A stretch of DNA of 64,000 bases from Crocodylus rhombifer (GCA_038503035.1 JAVSML010024592.1:124001-188000), one strand, 5' to 3'. Counted from the first letter of the stretch, positions 22,490-33,660 are shown. Translations and numbers: made by a program. The notes: generated by a model from the letters alone, not told the origin.

Positions 22490-23340
22490 GCCAGGGTCAC
22501 TTATAAAAATATTTGATAAAATGTATCCTTGAGGAGCATCACTAGTGACCTCCCTGCAGCTTAATACTTCCTCTTCCAGCACTGCCTGTGAGTAGCCATC
22601 TCTTTACCCATTTCATCTACTTGAAATAATATTTCCCATGTGGCACCGTATCAAATACTTTAAAGTCCAAATACTGTTAGATTCACTCTGTTGTATTTCC
22701 TTCATCTAGAAAAGCAGTTATCAATGAAAGCTATGAGGTTAGTTTAGCAAGATCCTTATGAAACCCATGGTGCATTTTTACCTCATCTTCCATTTACTTA
22801 CATGTCTTTAATTTTTCTTTTCCTTCAAGATATCTTCTAAACCCTTGCATACTAAATGGGTCTATACTGGTGTTTCTGGATTTCTTTCCTTCCCCTTCTT
22901 TAAGTGTGGAGCCTATATTTTCTGTTATCCAATTATGCAGTACAACCTTCATCTTGACATATGTATTAACAACCCTCGCCACCAGACATGTGATTATACA
23001 TGCTAGTTATTTCAGAATTGCAGGATGGAGATTGTTCAGTCCCACAGTTCAAGCGATTTGAGTTTTGCCTCTACCTCAGTGATGGTGACATTCATTCCTG
23101 TACATCTCCTTCTTATTAGCTTTACTGCTTTCACCCCACAAGCCATGATCCCGGCTAAGAACAGAGACAGAATCCTACATTCCTGTTGGCAGGTTGCTCC
23201 AATGGCTAATCCCCCTCACTGTCCAAAAATCTGAGCCTGGTTTCTGACCTATATTGGCCTCATCTTTTTCAGTACCTTGGACAAAATCATTTTTGTTGCC
23301 GTCTCACCTATATTAACATATCTAACTACACCCATCAAGC
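22490..23340 (-). mobile_element. ancient CR1-like LINE fragment (antisense), mid to upstream ORF2
   Basis: On the plus strand a chain of motifs appears in the order expected for antisense CR1/L3-type ORF2: 'catcactagtgacctccctg', 'gtatcaaatactttaaagtc', 'gaaacccatggtgcatttt', 'cttgcatactaaatggg', 'ttatccaattatgcagtaca' and 'gagttttgcctctacctcag'. These run from RT back through the linker. The frame is destroyed. No catalytic block is intact. Confidence 0.7.
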
Positions 23341-23489
23341 AGATCACTAATCCTTGAACAGCTCTATGAAAGCTGCCCTTCCTAGTCGCCTCCTGACCAA
23401 ATGCCTAATTTGTCCACGGACTTGCTTTGACTTGAGCTAGTGTAACTTTTAGCTTCCAGTTGAAGCTGGCTCTTGTTTGGCCTTTCCCC

Positions 23490-24500
23490 ATTTGATTAAA
23501 GAGTCACTCACCCTTTAGCATGTGATAGTCTCTCCACATGAAGATACACCATACTCAGGTCACCACCACTGCTTCTTTCTGATAAACTGAACGAGTCAAG
23601 CTCCATAAGTCTCTCACTGGAATGAATTTTCTACAATTCTCAAATTATGTTTTGTGGCTCTTTTTTTGAGTTGCTCCAGTTTTCCAGCATCCTTTTTAAA
23701 ACATGATCACTGGAACTGGAAACAGTTTTTCAGGCTCTGTCTTACCAATGCTATATGTAGAAGTAAAATCACTGTCCTATTCCCAGATTGCCAGTACACA
23801 TATCCCAAGACTGCATTAGCTTGGTTTGCATCATATTGGCAGCTCATGCTGAGTTGCTGATTGACTGTGTTCGCTAAAATCCTTTCCAGTGTTATTACTT
23901 TCTGAGGTACAGTCCCTGCTTGTATACATGTGGCCTGAATCCCTTGTTCCTAGGTTTTTAACTTTGCATTTGGCTATATTGAAAAACATTTTGTTTAAAT
24001 GAGTTCAGTTTACCAAGCAATCCAGACTGCTATCTGACATTCCTGCTCTCACCAGGATGTCTCATCCTAAATTGCTGTATCATCTGCAAATTTTATCAGC
24101 AGTGGTTTTTACATGTATTTCCAGATTGTTGATGAAACTGTTGCCTAGCATTGGGCCTCAAACAGCTTCCTACTGAACCCCACTAGAAATATCCCCATTT
24201 GATGATAATTTACCAAGATAATGACTTTTTGAGATCTGTCAGCTAGCTGTTAGTCCACTTAAAGTGTGCTTTATTGATATATTTTTATGAATCAGAGTTT
24301 TGTATGATGTCAGATACCTTACACTCATTTTAAGAGTTGCATGTCAGCCATTTGCCTTCACCAATCAAAGTTTCAGTCTTATCAAAGAATAAAGTCTACT
24401 CTGTTTAATAAAGTCTATTGTCCATAAAACCATGTTAACTGGCATTAGTTATATTCCTATCCTGTAATTCTTTTCATCAAGCTCCCACTATGCAATACCC
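23490..24500 (-). mobile_element. ancient CR1-like LINE fragment (antisense), 3' part of ORF2
   Basis: Antisense CR1/L3-type motif order: 'gagttgctccagttttccag', 'cactggaactggaaacag', 'gactgcattagcttggtttg', 'gtttaccaagcaatccagac', 'gtatcatctgcaaattttat' (antisense of the RT 'FADDT' block), 'gaaccccactagaaatatcc' and 'ccataaaaccatgttaactg'. It is old, with many indels. It is a separate insertion from 22490-23340, because its 3' region abuts that copy's upstream region. Confidence 0.75.
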
Positions 24501-24540
24501 ATTTTATTCCATCTTTGCTGGGAAAACTTTCAACACCCTG

Positions 24541-25177
24541 AGCATGTCTACATGCATGGGCAACTGGTGCCTCCCAAGTCTGGGGGTGGGCACCAGATTG
24601 CCAACGGGATAGGGTCTGCCGATCACCGACCAGGAGGTCCGCCCATGACTGATTACTTCCAGGGCGTGCATGGCCAATCTCAGGGAGTGCACGTGGATCC
24701 ACATGCACCCCCTACATGTTGCCAATGTCTACACATGCAATTAATGTGAAGCAATAAACTCTGGCTTTTATTGCTCCAGAGTTTATTGCACTCTCTGAAT
24801 AGATGCCTAAGCCCACAGCATGTTGAGCCAGGTTGGAACAGCCCCCACTGGCAGGGAGTCTTGGAGGTCAGCCTGCCAGCCCAGGGCGGCTCCCTCCCAA
24901 TTCAATGTGCTGCAGAGGAGCTGGCTGCAGCTCAAGAGCACTCCAGCATAGAGCTAGCTAGCAGGCAGCCCCAATACTGAAGCACTCTTGTACCCCAGCC
25001 AAACCCAGCAGCATCTACACATGCTGTGGAATAAAAACCTCCAGATAGTATTTACACAGATAGCATTTACAAGTACTGTCCTGTAGAATTAGTTTACTCC
25101 AGCCTAATAGGGGTGCACAACATTTACTGTGGAGCTAATTAGTTTACTCTGCAGTAAATGCCTCATGTAGATGTGCC
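24541..25177 (+). mobile_element. MITE with perfect 5-bp target duplication (CCCTG), probably composite
   Basis: Flanks are CCCTG at 24536-24540 and CCCTG at 25178-25182. Left end AGCATGTCTACATGC, right end CATGTAGATGTGCC. A second left-type terminus (ATGTCTACACATGCAATTAA) lies inside at 24728, so the first 185 bp may be an extra segment or a nested relative; it carries 'aactggtgcctcccaagtct', seen inverted near 12448. The rest matches 10342-10820 and 16667-17042. Confidence 0.72.
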
Positions 25178-25273
25178 CCCTGTGTTTCAGTCTCATTCTA
25201 TTGAATAGAGAGCACCATTATGGAGGGGTGGGGGAGAGCTATTATAAAGCTTCCTTTATCAAGTTTCCAAAGC

Positions 25274-25405
25274 TATTGTGTTTACTCAAATACAAGATAA
25301 CCTGCAAAAATTAATTCTATATATGGAAAATTTATAAATTTATTTTAATTTTCCAGGTATAGAATCTAATTATTGGAGGCTTGCCTTGAATTTGTCCCCT
25401 TCCAA
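25274..25405. mobile_element. mariner-like hairpin MITE remnant
   Basis: The left end TATTGTGTTTACTCAAATAC resembles 15130. Inside, 'attaattctatatatggaaaa' faces 'ttttccaggtatagaatcta', forming a hairpin, and the right part ends near 'ccttgaatttg' without its terminus. The right half is the inverted counterpart of 15161-15200. Confidence 0.55.
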
Positions 25406-26130
25406 CTGCTACAGCATGGAAAATAAATCTAGGGGGTCAGACAGCCTATTATCCCTCTGCATTCCCTCCTTACTGTCAGACTCTGCTCTTCTTAAGCACA
25501 TAATAATAAGGAGCAAAATTTGCATATAGGCAAACTATTGCAGGCATCAATGGACTTAGTTACCCAAAATTAATGCATTTTACCTCTATTTTTGAAACTG
25601 CTGCAACTTGTAGCACAGGTATTCCAAAAAACACTCTTAAGCAACACTTTTGTACCTGCTTATATGTAGCACAAATGATTTTTTTAAATACATATTTCGT
25701 TTCAAGGGCCAAACCAGTCCAAGATTCAACTGGGCAAAGTCCAATACTCAAGCTCCAAAATTGTCTGAGCAGAGCTTAGCTATCAGCTCTGTGTGGCTCT
25801 ACCATAAAACAAGTATTCTCCCTCCCAGACCCATCAGTCTGGGGTTTAGATACTCACCAAATCTAATCAGGCATCCTACATGCAAGCGCCAGGCCCAGAA
25901 GCCTTGTGATTCAGATACTCACAGCCTCACTTCATATTAACTAAAAGCCAAGAAACCTTTCAAACAAAAAAACAGTATTTTATACAAACACATAATACAA
26001 ATTATAGATAATATTAGTTCAAAACAAAAAGGCTTATGATTCACCAAATAGTTCATTATGCTGAGCTCCACCAAAGTCAACAGTGTTTCAAGCCACAGTA
26101 ACCCCACAGACCAGCACTGCTCAATATGTT
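25406..26130. other. no gene seen
   Basis: Unique AT-rich sequence with short open frames only. Confidence 0.5.
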
Positions 26131-26155
26131 TGTGCACATCTACACAAAACATGAC
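26131..26155 (+). mobile_element. MITE left terminus, split by CR1 (right part at 27561-27740)
   Basis: TGTGCACATCTACACAAAAC matches the recurrent GGTGCATCTACACAAGATG terminus, and a CR1 starts directly after. Short similarity between 'aacatgac' before and 'aagatac' after the CR1 suggests a CR1 target duplication. Confidence 0.5.
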
Positions 26156-27560
26156 TGACTGGAAAAGGTCAACATAGTGTCCATATTTAAGAAAGGAAAA
26201 AAGGACAATCTAGGAAACTAAAGATCACTAAGCTTCACCTCAGTCTCTGAAAAAATAATGGAGCAGATCCTCAAGGAATCCATTTCTAAGCACTTGAAGG
26301 AGAAGAAGGTGATTAGGAACAGTCAGCATGGATTCACCAGGGGCAAGTCATGCCTGACCATCCTGACTGCCTTCTATGATGAGACGTGGGGAGACCAGTG
26401 GATATGGTGTACCTTGATTTTAGCAGGGTTTTTGATACTGTCTCCTGCAATGTTATTGCAGTCAAGCTAAGGAAATATGGACTGGATGAATGAACTGTAA
26501 AGTGGATAGAAAAGTGGCTGGAGAATCAGGCTCAGAGAGTAGTAATCAATGGCTTGATGTCTAGTTGGCAGCCGGTATCAAGTGGAGTGCCCCAGGGATT
26601 GGTCCTGGGGCTGGTTTTTTTCAATGTCTTCATCAGTGACCTGGAAGATGACATAGAATGCACCCTCAGCAAGTTTGCAGATGACACCAAGCTGGGAGGT
26701 ATAGTAGATACACTGGAGAGTAGTAGGGCTAGGATTCATAGTGACCTAGACAGATTGAAGTATTGGGCCAAAAGGAATCACATGAAGTACAAGACAAGTG
26801 CAAACTCCTGCACTTAGGATGGAACAATCCCATGTACCAGCACAAGTTTGGGGCTAGCTGGCTGCGTAGCAGCTCTGCAGAAAAGGACCTGGGGGTTACA
26901 GCTGACAATAAACTGAATATGGACCAGCAGTGTGCCCTTGTTGCCAAGAAGGCTAATGGCCTACTGGGCTGCATTGGTAGAAGTGTCATCAGTAGGTCGA
27001 GGGAAGTGATTATTCCCCTCTATTCACCATTGGTGAGGCCACATCTGGAGTACTGGGTTCAGTTTTGGGCCCCCCCACTACAGAAAGGATGTGGACAAAT
27101 TGTAGAGAGTCCAGCAGTGGGCAACGAAAATGGTTCAGGGCTGGCACATGACTTATGAAGAAAGACTGAGAGAACTGGACTTATTTAGTCTAGAGAAGAG
27201 GAGAGTGAGACGGGACTTAATAGCAACCTTCAACTACCTGAAGGGGGTTTGAAAGATGATGAAGCTAGATTGTTCTCAGTGGGCAGATAAAAGAACAAGG
27301 AGCAATGGTCTCAAGCTGTAGCAAGGAAAGTTTAGTTTAGATATTAGGAAGAATTTTCTCACTAGGAGGGTAGTAAAACACTGGAACAGGTTACCCAGAG
27401 AGGTGGTGGAATCTCCATCCTTGGAGGTTTTCAAAACCTGGCTAGACAAAACTTTGGCTGGGATGATCAAGTTGAGGATGATCCTGCTTTGAGCAGGGGA
27501 CTGGACTAGATGGCCTCCTGAGGTCCCTTCCAACCCTAATTTTCTATGATTCTATGAATC
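26156..27560 (+). mobile_element. CR1 LINE, 5'-truncated, sense
   Basis: Starts in the RT fingers ('DWKRS...FKKGKKDNLGN' type) and runs to the tail 'attttctatgattctatgaa'. In order it carries RT blocks [12 protein letters not shown] (near 26320), VPQGLVLG (near 26590), [10 protein letters not shown] (26670-26699, catalytic FADD kept), the C-terminal RR-rich region and the 3' region 'ggactagatggcctcctgag'. Frames shift several times (26258-26470, 26554-26817, 26763-27158), so no product is possible. It is about 1.4 kb. Confidence 0.93.
26258..27158 (+). pseudogene. CR1 RT remnant in three frames
   Basis: Three overlapping or adjacent open frames (70, 87 and 131 codons) together carry the RT palm and thumb. 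GVPQG-type and FADD motifs remain. The first catalytic block, expected near 26410 as a 'LDFSKAF'-like motif, is degraded to 'LILAGFLI'. Frameshifts lie near 26380 and 26790, with a stop at 26470. Confidence 0.85.
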
Positions 27561-27740
27561 TAAGATACTTTACTATGAAGTAGCATAGCTTACTGTACAG
27601 TAAGTATGTGTGTCTACACATGCACATGCTTACTGCACAGTAAATCTCACTAACTGCAAGTAAATTTGCTTCCTGCATATGCAAGTGACAAATTTACTCA
27701 CAAGTAGTTACTGCACAGTAGCACTCTTGTAGACATTTGA
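27561..27740 (+). mobile_element. right part of the MITE split at 26155
   Basis: Contains repeated 'ttactgcacagtaa'-type palindromic blocks and a terminus-like 'cactcttgtagacattt' near 27723. The right boundary is approximate because the next GC-rich segment also occurs fused to this motif inside 12607-13166. Confidence 0.5.
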
Positions 27741-28131
27741 TTGGGAGCAAATGTGTTCCCAGTCAGCCAGATTGCTCCCTGCTTCTGGGAGCTGCCTGCT
27801 GCTGGGGCAGGCTCCACCACTGGAGCCTGGGTAGGGACTGTGTCCTCCTACCCGGACAGCAGGGTGCTCCAAGCTCCCCACTCTGAAATCATGATCAGGG
27901 GGCTGGGAGGTCCTTATCTGCCAGTGCCAGCTCTGCAGTTGTGTGACTCAGGCTGGGACATCTGTTCCCCAGCCTGTTCCGCACCCAGCTCCTCACTCAT
28001 ACAGCAGAGCAGAGAACAGGCTTTTCAGCCCCCACCCTGCAATTGTGGAGCAGGGGTTGGGAACTGTCTCAGTCAGTGGCAAATTTCAGCCCCAGGCCCC
28101 ATATGCCTATGGGGCAGCTAGCAGTGAGCCA
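27741..28131. mobile_element. GC-rich inverted-repeat element, left part
   Basis: Begins with 'gattgggagcaaatgtgttc'. The stretch 27771-27815 is the near-perfect inverted partner of 29098-29144 (core 'gctgcctgctgctggggcag'). It is split at 28132 by a hAT element. Non-coding despite a 126-codon open frame. Confidence 0.6.
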
Positions 28132-28970
28132 TAGGGCTGTGCAAAGCTTCGGTAGCTGATTTGATTTGGAGAAGATTCAGCCCAATTTGGTGGCCAAATC
28201 TCTGAATCCAAATTGAATCAGGAGACCAATTAAAAGGTCTGATTTGAATCAGAAGTCTCCAAATTGATTCAGAAAAGATTCAGTGCTGCATCGGACATTC
28301 AGCCATAAACTAAACAGACAGCAGTTTTTATTAGTTGGACATAGCTTCCTTCAGCTGGTAAGTCTGTTGTGGTGGGTGGAGGATGGAGGGAAGGGGCATA
28401 GGGGAGGGAGAGATTGGTCCAGGGGCTGGGACAAGTTGCCCAGCCAGGGTGGGGGGGGTGCGGGATTCAGGAAGAGGGCGGGGGGGGAGCAGGATGCAGG
28501 CACAGCTATGTCCTACTACCACTTGCCCAGCTGGAGTGTGGTGGGGGGGGGAGCGCAATGCAGGTGCAGCTCACTCCAGGCTTAAGGGGGAAAGTAGTAG
28601 CCAGACATAGTCCCTGCTCCCAGCGCTGCCACACCCATATCCCATGCCCCCCACCACATCCCTCCCTGAGTCCCACACCTCCCCACCCCTGCTGGGTAGC
28701 TAGTCCCAGCCCCAGCCCCAATCCTCCCTCCCCCACACCTCTTCCCTCCTCTCTCTGCCCACCACAACAGATTTACCAGCTGGAGACAGCTGTGTCCACC
28801 ATAGTGAGGACTGCTGCCTGCTTAGTCTATGGCCAAATCTCCTAAGCAGCGCCAATCCTTCAGCTGAATTGAATCAGGACAGTGATATGAATCTCCAAAT
28901 CAAATCAGTGTCCCTCCAAATCAGCTAAATCTGAATCTGAAGCAAATACTTACTGCTTCGCACAGGTCTA
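28132..28970. mobile_element. hAT-type non-autonomous element, perfect 8-bp target duplication
   Basis: Left end TAGGGCTGTGCAAAGCTTC, right end GCTTCGCACAGGTCTA. Flanks are GTGAGCCA at 28124-28131 and GTGAGCCA at 28971-28978, identical. Subterminal zones are rich in 'gattca' and 'aaatc' motifs (28150-28300, 28860-28950). The interior is low-complexity GC-rich with no transposase. It is 839 bp. Related termini occur at 49399-50200 and, more distantly, 32677 and 35786. Confidence 0.93.
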
Positions 28971-28978
28971 GTGAGCCA

Positions 28979-29230
28979 CCAGCTGGGTGAGCTCACTACT
29001 AGCTGCCTCACTAGTGGATCAGGACAGGGGTCTGGGACCTGATGCTTCCCTGCAGCTCTTTCCAAGTCCCCTGCCCCGATCAGGGAGCTGGAGCTGGGAG
29101 CTCCCTGCCCCAGCAGCAGGCAGCCCCTGGGAACAGGGAGCAATGTCCCAGCCCTGGTGGAGGATGGAGGGAAGGGGTGCTCCCTGCCAGCCTCTGGGCT
29201 AACACCGAGGGGGAGCCTTAAGCTCCTCCT
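28979..29230. mobile_element. GC-rich inverted-repeat element, right part
   Basis: Continuation of the element split at 28131. Contains the arm 29098-29144, inverted with respect to 27771-27815. The outer boundary near 29230 is uncertain. Confidence 0.55.
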
Positions 29231-29554
29231 GGTGGTGGTAGGGGCCCATTGTAGGGCCACAGGAAGTCAGAGCAGCTTGCTACTTGGAGCAGCAAATCTT
29301 CTTCCACACCCCTGAATATAAAGATACCCTCTATGTACTCCAGGTACCCTCCACAAAGAAGCCATGTGCTTATTAGCCCCCACTTGTGACTGCAACCAGG
29401 TGTTCTTGACACGAGTCCTGGGAGCCTCCAAAAATGTATATGCAGATGAGGGCAACCTGGTCCTGCTCCAGCTCAAGGGGAACAGGGCCACACTAATCAT
29501 ATGTGACAGACTGACAGAGGGAGCGAAGAGGCATTCTGAGTGAACTGTTTGCAG
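29231..29554. other. no gene seen
   Basis: Unique sequence, nothing recognisable. Confidence 0.45.
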
Positions 29555-29998
29555 AATCATTGGAAATGGGAAAGAAAGGCACAGCTGAGCTGTGGGAGTG
29601 AAGAGGAAGTTGAAATATATTCAGTGTTGTGGCTCACCATGACTTTAAAAAGACTTGACACTGAGGGGGACTGTGTGCGATGGGTACTAGCATGTATTTT
29701 TCTTACATGGGCTGTACTAACCTATTTTTTTGATTTGGCTTGAGATACAACTTTTTTTTAAAATCAGTATATTTCCTTAATATGGGCCGTATGTTATGTA
29801 GTCATGCTCAGTATTACCTATATTTAATCAGCTTCATAGCTTGTTTTTATTACTGAACACGTGTTACTTTTGGCAGCTAGTTAATGATAGGCAGTGTACT
29901 TAATAATGTTTCCTTGTATGTGATTATAAGGTAAGGTGCTTTTTTCCCCATGGTGATTGAGGAAAAAAATCTCATCTTGTATTTGAGTGAATACACTA
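29555..29998 (-). mobile_element. terminal fragment of the long-inverted-repeat family (as 1667-3465)
   Basis: Matches 3085-3465 in order: 'gctgtgggagtgaagaggaa', 'tggctcaccatgacttta', 'ctgagggggactgtg', 'taatgataggcagtgta', then the terminus 'gtatttgagtgaatacacta'. Only one arm is present. The opposite half is missing, so this is a deleted or truncated copy. Confidence 0.7.
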
Positions 29999-31125
29999 TT
30001 TGCCTTTTCTAACCTCTTTTCAACTGATGATTAAAAAACATCCTTGCTTAGAATGCAGCTTTTAGATACTTAATAAGACTGTCCTTCTGCATGTGAGACT
30101 CCAGGCTCAAATATGAGTCACAGGGCACATATGAGTGGACAACTGACATTAACACATATCTTAATAGCTTTGCCCTGAAGAAAATGGGATGTATCATCAT
30201 GCCTGTGCTCCAGCTTCTTCATAAAATCATCCTCCTTGGAGAAATCCCACATTCTTCACAGCAGAAGGGTAGTGCTTATCCAGATCACAGGTGCATCCAG
30301 TGTAACAGCCTCTCTCTGAAAACACCAATGCCATGTGTTTGGCTATGGGTTAGAACATGCAGGGCATGACCAAGGTGAGAAGCACTTACTAAAAGGCCCC
30401 ACAAAGGAAACAGATGTATGCTTTCAATACTTTTTTCCTGTCTCAGCCCCCTATTGGTAGTGTCCTTGACTTAAGCCTGTTAGGATCATTGCTATGACAG
30501 CTTAAAGGGTAAATTTTCCCCTGTCAGAATTTGTTTCTTTCCTGCCAGCCATGTCCACAATTAGCAAAAGCCATCCCTCCTCCTGGTTGACTTTGAGGTG
30601 ATTAAAGTGAAATGGAGTCAGCTCTCCTCAAATTTTCAAGCCAACTTGACAGATTCCCCCTCTTCACCCATGCCAGAATTCCTCCTCCGTATGGACTGCT
30701 TATCCCCACATCTTCCTCCTGAACAGACTCCTGCCTTCCTCTCAGTTCCACCCTACCAGCTGTCCTCAGTGCTGCTGCCACCTGCCATTCTGTCCTGGTG
30801 CCCCAATTAATCTGCTTCTGACCATTAAGCCAAGACTGCAAGACTCCAGTCTTTGTCACCCCTGCTGACTCTCCAGTCATGTACTGCAATCTAACATGTG
30901 CCTCTCCAGCATTGTCTAACACCACTGAGTGACCAAGTCGCCAAACACACACACACTGGTTCTGTTGGACATGAAGGAAGTGTGCAGTGAAAGACTTGTG
31001 TACCTTGAGACTTCCCATGCATTCACAACCGAAGCAGGAACTCTGGGTAGTAAAACACAAATGACTTAAAATAAACCCAGCCCTCCATTCAGAGGGATTG
31101 CTTCCCTCACCGCTGAGATGCAGGT
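29999..31125. other. no gene seen
   Basis: Unique sequence. A 177-codon antisense open frame (30602-31135) has no recognisable domain and is judged non-coding. Confidence 0.5.
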
Positions 31126-31130
31126 CCCTG

Positions 31131-31195
31131 GGCATGTCTAGATGAGATGCATAGTGTGTGATAGACTAATTGTACTGCGCATTAGCACTTCATGG
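31131..31195 (+). mobile_element. MITE left terminus (right end possibly near 34040)
   Basis: GGCATGTCTAGATGAGATGC follows CCCTG (31126-31130), as in other members. 'agactaattgtactgcgcat' matches the 12640 region. A compatible right end at 33810-34045 may be its partner, separated by later insertions, but no matching pentamer closes it. Confidence 0.45.
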
Positions 31196-31554
31196 CACAG
31201 GACACCGTTCCTTGCCAACCTGTGGCCCCATCCCGTCCACCCAGCCAAGCGCACCCTGTCCATGCTAGTCCTGGGCCAGTCTCCATGGAGACCCTACCTG
31301 CCTCCTGCTCTGTCTGGTGCCCCGGCTGTGGGTGCAGGGTGGACAGACCAGGGTGCCCAGGCAGGGAGGCAGGTCCAGTGATGGTAGCAACACTGGCAGC
31401 GGCAGCTGGAAGGAGCCACTGCCACCAGGACTGCCGGGATTCAGTATCCAGCCACCATGTCACCCCTGCACTTCTGTCCTCCAGAGGCAGCAGGACTGGC
31501 CACATGAGCCATGGCCTGGGCTGCTCCCTGCACCTGGGCTAGGCAGGGCTGAGG

Positions 31555-31626
31555 GACCTGCCACAGACTGGATAAAATCCCTTGGTGGGCCAGATCTGAC
31601 CCACAGGCTATATTTTGCCCACTCCA
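31555..31626. mobile_element. hAT MITE end fragment
   Basis: 'gggccagatctgacccacag' followed by 'gctatattttgcccactcca' matches the subterminal and terminal part of the element at 61421-61713 ('ggctggatccagcctgcagg', 'ctgtattttgg'). Only one end is present. Confidence 0.5.
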
Positions 31627-32676
31627 GGTGTAGCAGAACTGGTCCCTGAGGACAGCCATAGCACTCCCTGGTGGCCAAATTTATCCTTCCCCACGTACTC
31701 TGGCCTCCCAAAGCTACTGCTTTATTCTTTCTTGCCACACATTTTGGATGACCTATGCCTACATAGGAGGCTCCGCTTGGAGACTCAGAATGAGCCTTTG
31801 CATGCTTCTCTTTTGATAACCCAGAGCTGCTTGATCTTCTGATTTCTGTCTCCCTTAGCTCTGGACCCAAGCCCCTAGCTAAACTGCCCTGTGTTTCACT
31901 GCCACTACCCTGTGGCCCTACTTGTGTCCTTTCATGTGGATCTCTGGGGCTTTGCCCTATGCACAGGTCTTGTTCTGAGTCCATTGACCAGGCCTTCTGG
32001 TTTCAGCCCCAGAGAGACTGGGTCTCTCACCTTCGTAGGGCTCTACCCCAGCTTCAGCCCTTATTGGAGGCAGCCAGCCAATTTTGCAGACAGATCACAA
32101 GGTTGGCTGCCATTTTTTGGGTGTATGTGGCTGCAACCCATGCTGCTGATTGGTGGAGAGGGTTGGGGCTGCATAACAGGCAGCTTTCTCAGCCAATCAG
32201 AGGCAAGGAACTGGGGGAGGAAGAAGGACAGCCATCTTTCCTGCCACTGGGGAGCCAGCATTTTATTTTTAGTAAGGTTTGTTTATCCCCCCACAGTTTT
32301 TTATCCCTCTGCACAATTGCGATTGGGGTAGGGCCCTAGTTATTGCATGGAGTGTCTTCCAGGCATCCTCCCCTCACCCCGTGGCTCTGACTTCTCCTGT
32401 AGCCACACCCAAGCCTCCAGTGAAACCAAAACATAATCCAACCAGTTTAGTTCAACATCCTAAACCCCACCTTGGGTCTCTATGCTACTGCAAAACCCTA
32501 TCCCCAATCAGCTGGTTTGCTCCAAAATCTTCAAGACACCTTTCTAGGCACCTCTGCAGCAACTTAAGCTGGCAGGAACTCCACTGCTTCCAAGGGCAGG
32601 GCCAGACCGAATCCTCTCCTACTGAGGACAGGTTTGTAGTATGGTGGGGCTCTGCCCTTTGTGGTAACGTGACTTC
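31627..32676. other. no gene seen; CCAAT-rich segment
   Basis: Unique or unrecognised repeat DNA. CCAAT or its complement ATTGG occurs at 32063, 32078, 32149 and 32193, the last two as the inverted pair 'ctgattgg' / 'ccaatcag'. Open frames up to 174 codons (31460-31984, antisense) overlap repeat sequence and show no domain. Confidence 0.4.
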
Positions 32677-33660
32677 TAGGGCTGTGAGAAATTTCAGCAG
32701 CGGTTTCGTTTCAGAGGTATTTTGGCCCATTTCAGCACCTGAAACACTGAATCCAAAATGAAACAGAAGGCTCCACAGCAAAACAAAACAAAACCATCTG
32801 AAACATTTGGAAATGTTTCGGAATGTTTCAGAGGCACCCCTGGAAAGAGTCTGGCACAGCCCTGCAGCCCTCCTTTTAAAGTGCCGGGAGGCTGGGGCCA
32901 GGCAGGGGATGGGGCCAGGCAGGTCAGTCATGGGGGCTTCTCCCGTGGGTCCCCCTGCAGGGACAGAGGCAAACATAGCCAGAGGAGCCACAGGAGAAGC
33001 CCCTATGGTTGCCCTGCCCATCCCCTGCCCAGCCCCAGACCCCTGGAACTTTAAAAAAATAAATAAATAAAGCCCCACACACTGCAGCAGCAGCAATCAG
33101 TGCCACTGAAGGCTTGTGGCAGAGCCCCCCCTGTGCATCATGGGGCAGTGGAGGGCAGTGGGGATCACCCACTCAACTTGGCACCCACGTGGCAGCTGTT
33201 GCATCATGCGGATGCAGCATAGCTTGGCAGGGCGCTGTGCACTGTCTGGGAGTTGGGGCAGCTTCACCTGTCAGCCGGAGCCCAGCACCGCTCAGCCCCA
33301 GAAGCCCCAGCTCCCAGACAGCACACAGAGCTGCACCCACACCATGGGGCAGCTGCCGCACAGGTGCCAGGTGTGGGAGGCAATCCCCGTTTCCCCCCAC
33401 TGCCCTGTGCTGCACAGGGGAACTCTGCCACAAGTCTCAGAGGCCCTGATCCCTACTGCTGCAGCCGGTGAGAGCGGGGCTTTTTTTTTTTTTTTTTTAA
33501 TGCCTGGAGGCTGGGGCTGGACAGGGAATGGAGCTGAGCTGGGCAGGGCAGCCATAGGGGTTTCTCCCATGGCTCCCCCCACTGAGGCAGAGACAGGCAC
33601 AACTGGAGAAGCCACAGAAGAACCTGCAGCCACCCAGCTGTGCCTGTCTCACCCTGGCCA
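32677..33660. mobile_element. hAT-like element with GTTTCA-rich subterminal zone, right end not found
   Basis: The left end TAGGGCTGTGAGAAATTTC resembles 28132 and is followed by 'gtttcg', 'gaaac' and 'tttca' repeats to 32840. The interior has an inverted repeat ('gggggcttctcccgtgggtc' against 'cacaggagaagcccctatgg') and a third related copy at 33501-33620, plus poly-T. No partner terminus with an 8-bp duplication of GTGACTTC was found downstream, so the right boundary is approximate. Confidence 0.55.
33481..33498. repeat. poly(T)18 tract
   Basis: Eighteen consecutive T, the counterpart of the 'ttaaaaaaataaataaataa' segment near 33050 in the related inverted copy. Confidence 0.95.

Noticed and set aside
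28414..28845. 143-codon open frame
   Set aside because: Interior of the hAT element at 28132-28970, glycine/proline-rich low complexity.
30602..31135. 177-codon antisense open frame
   Set aside because: No recognisable domain, no Kozak or splice context, biased low-complexity composition, and overlapping sense frames look equally good.
31460..31984. 174-codon antisense open frame
   Set aside because: Overlaps a hAT MITE end fragment and a GC-rich repeat region, with no domain.
32485..33096. 203-codon antisense open frame and overlapping sense frames to 33664
   Set aside because: Runs through the inverted repeats of the hAT-like element at 32677. Long frames arise there from GC-rich, stop-poor sequence.
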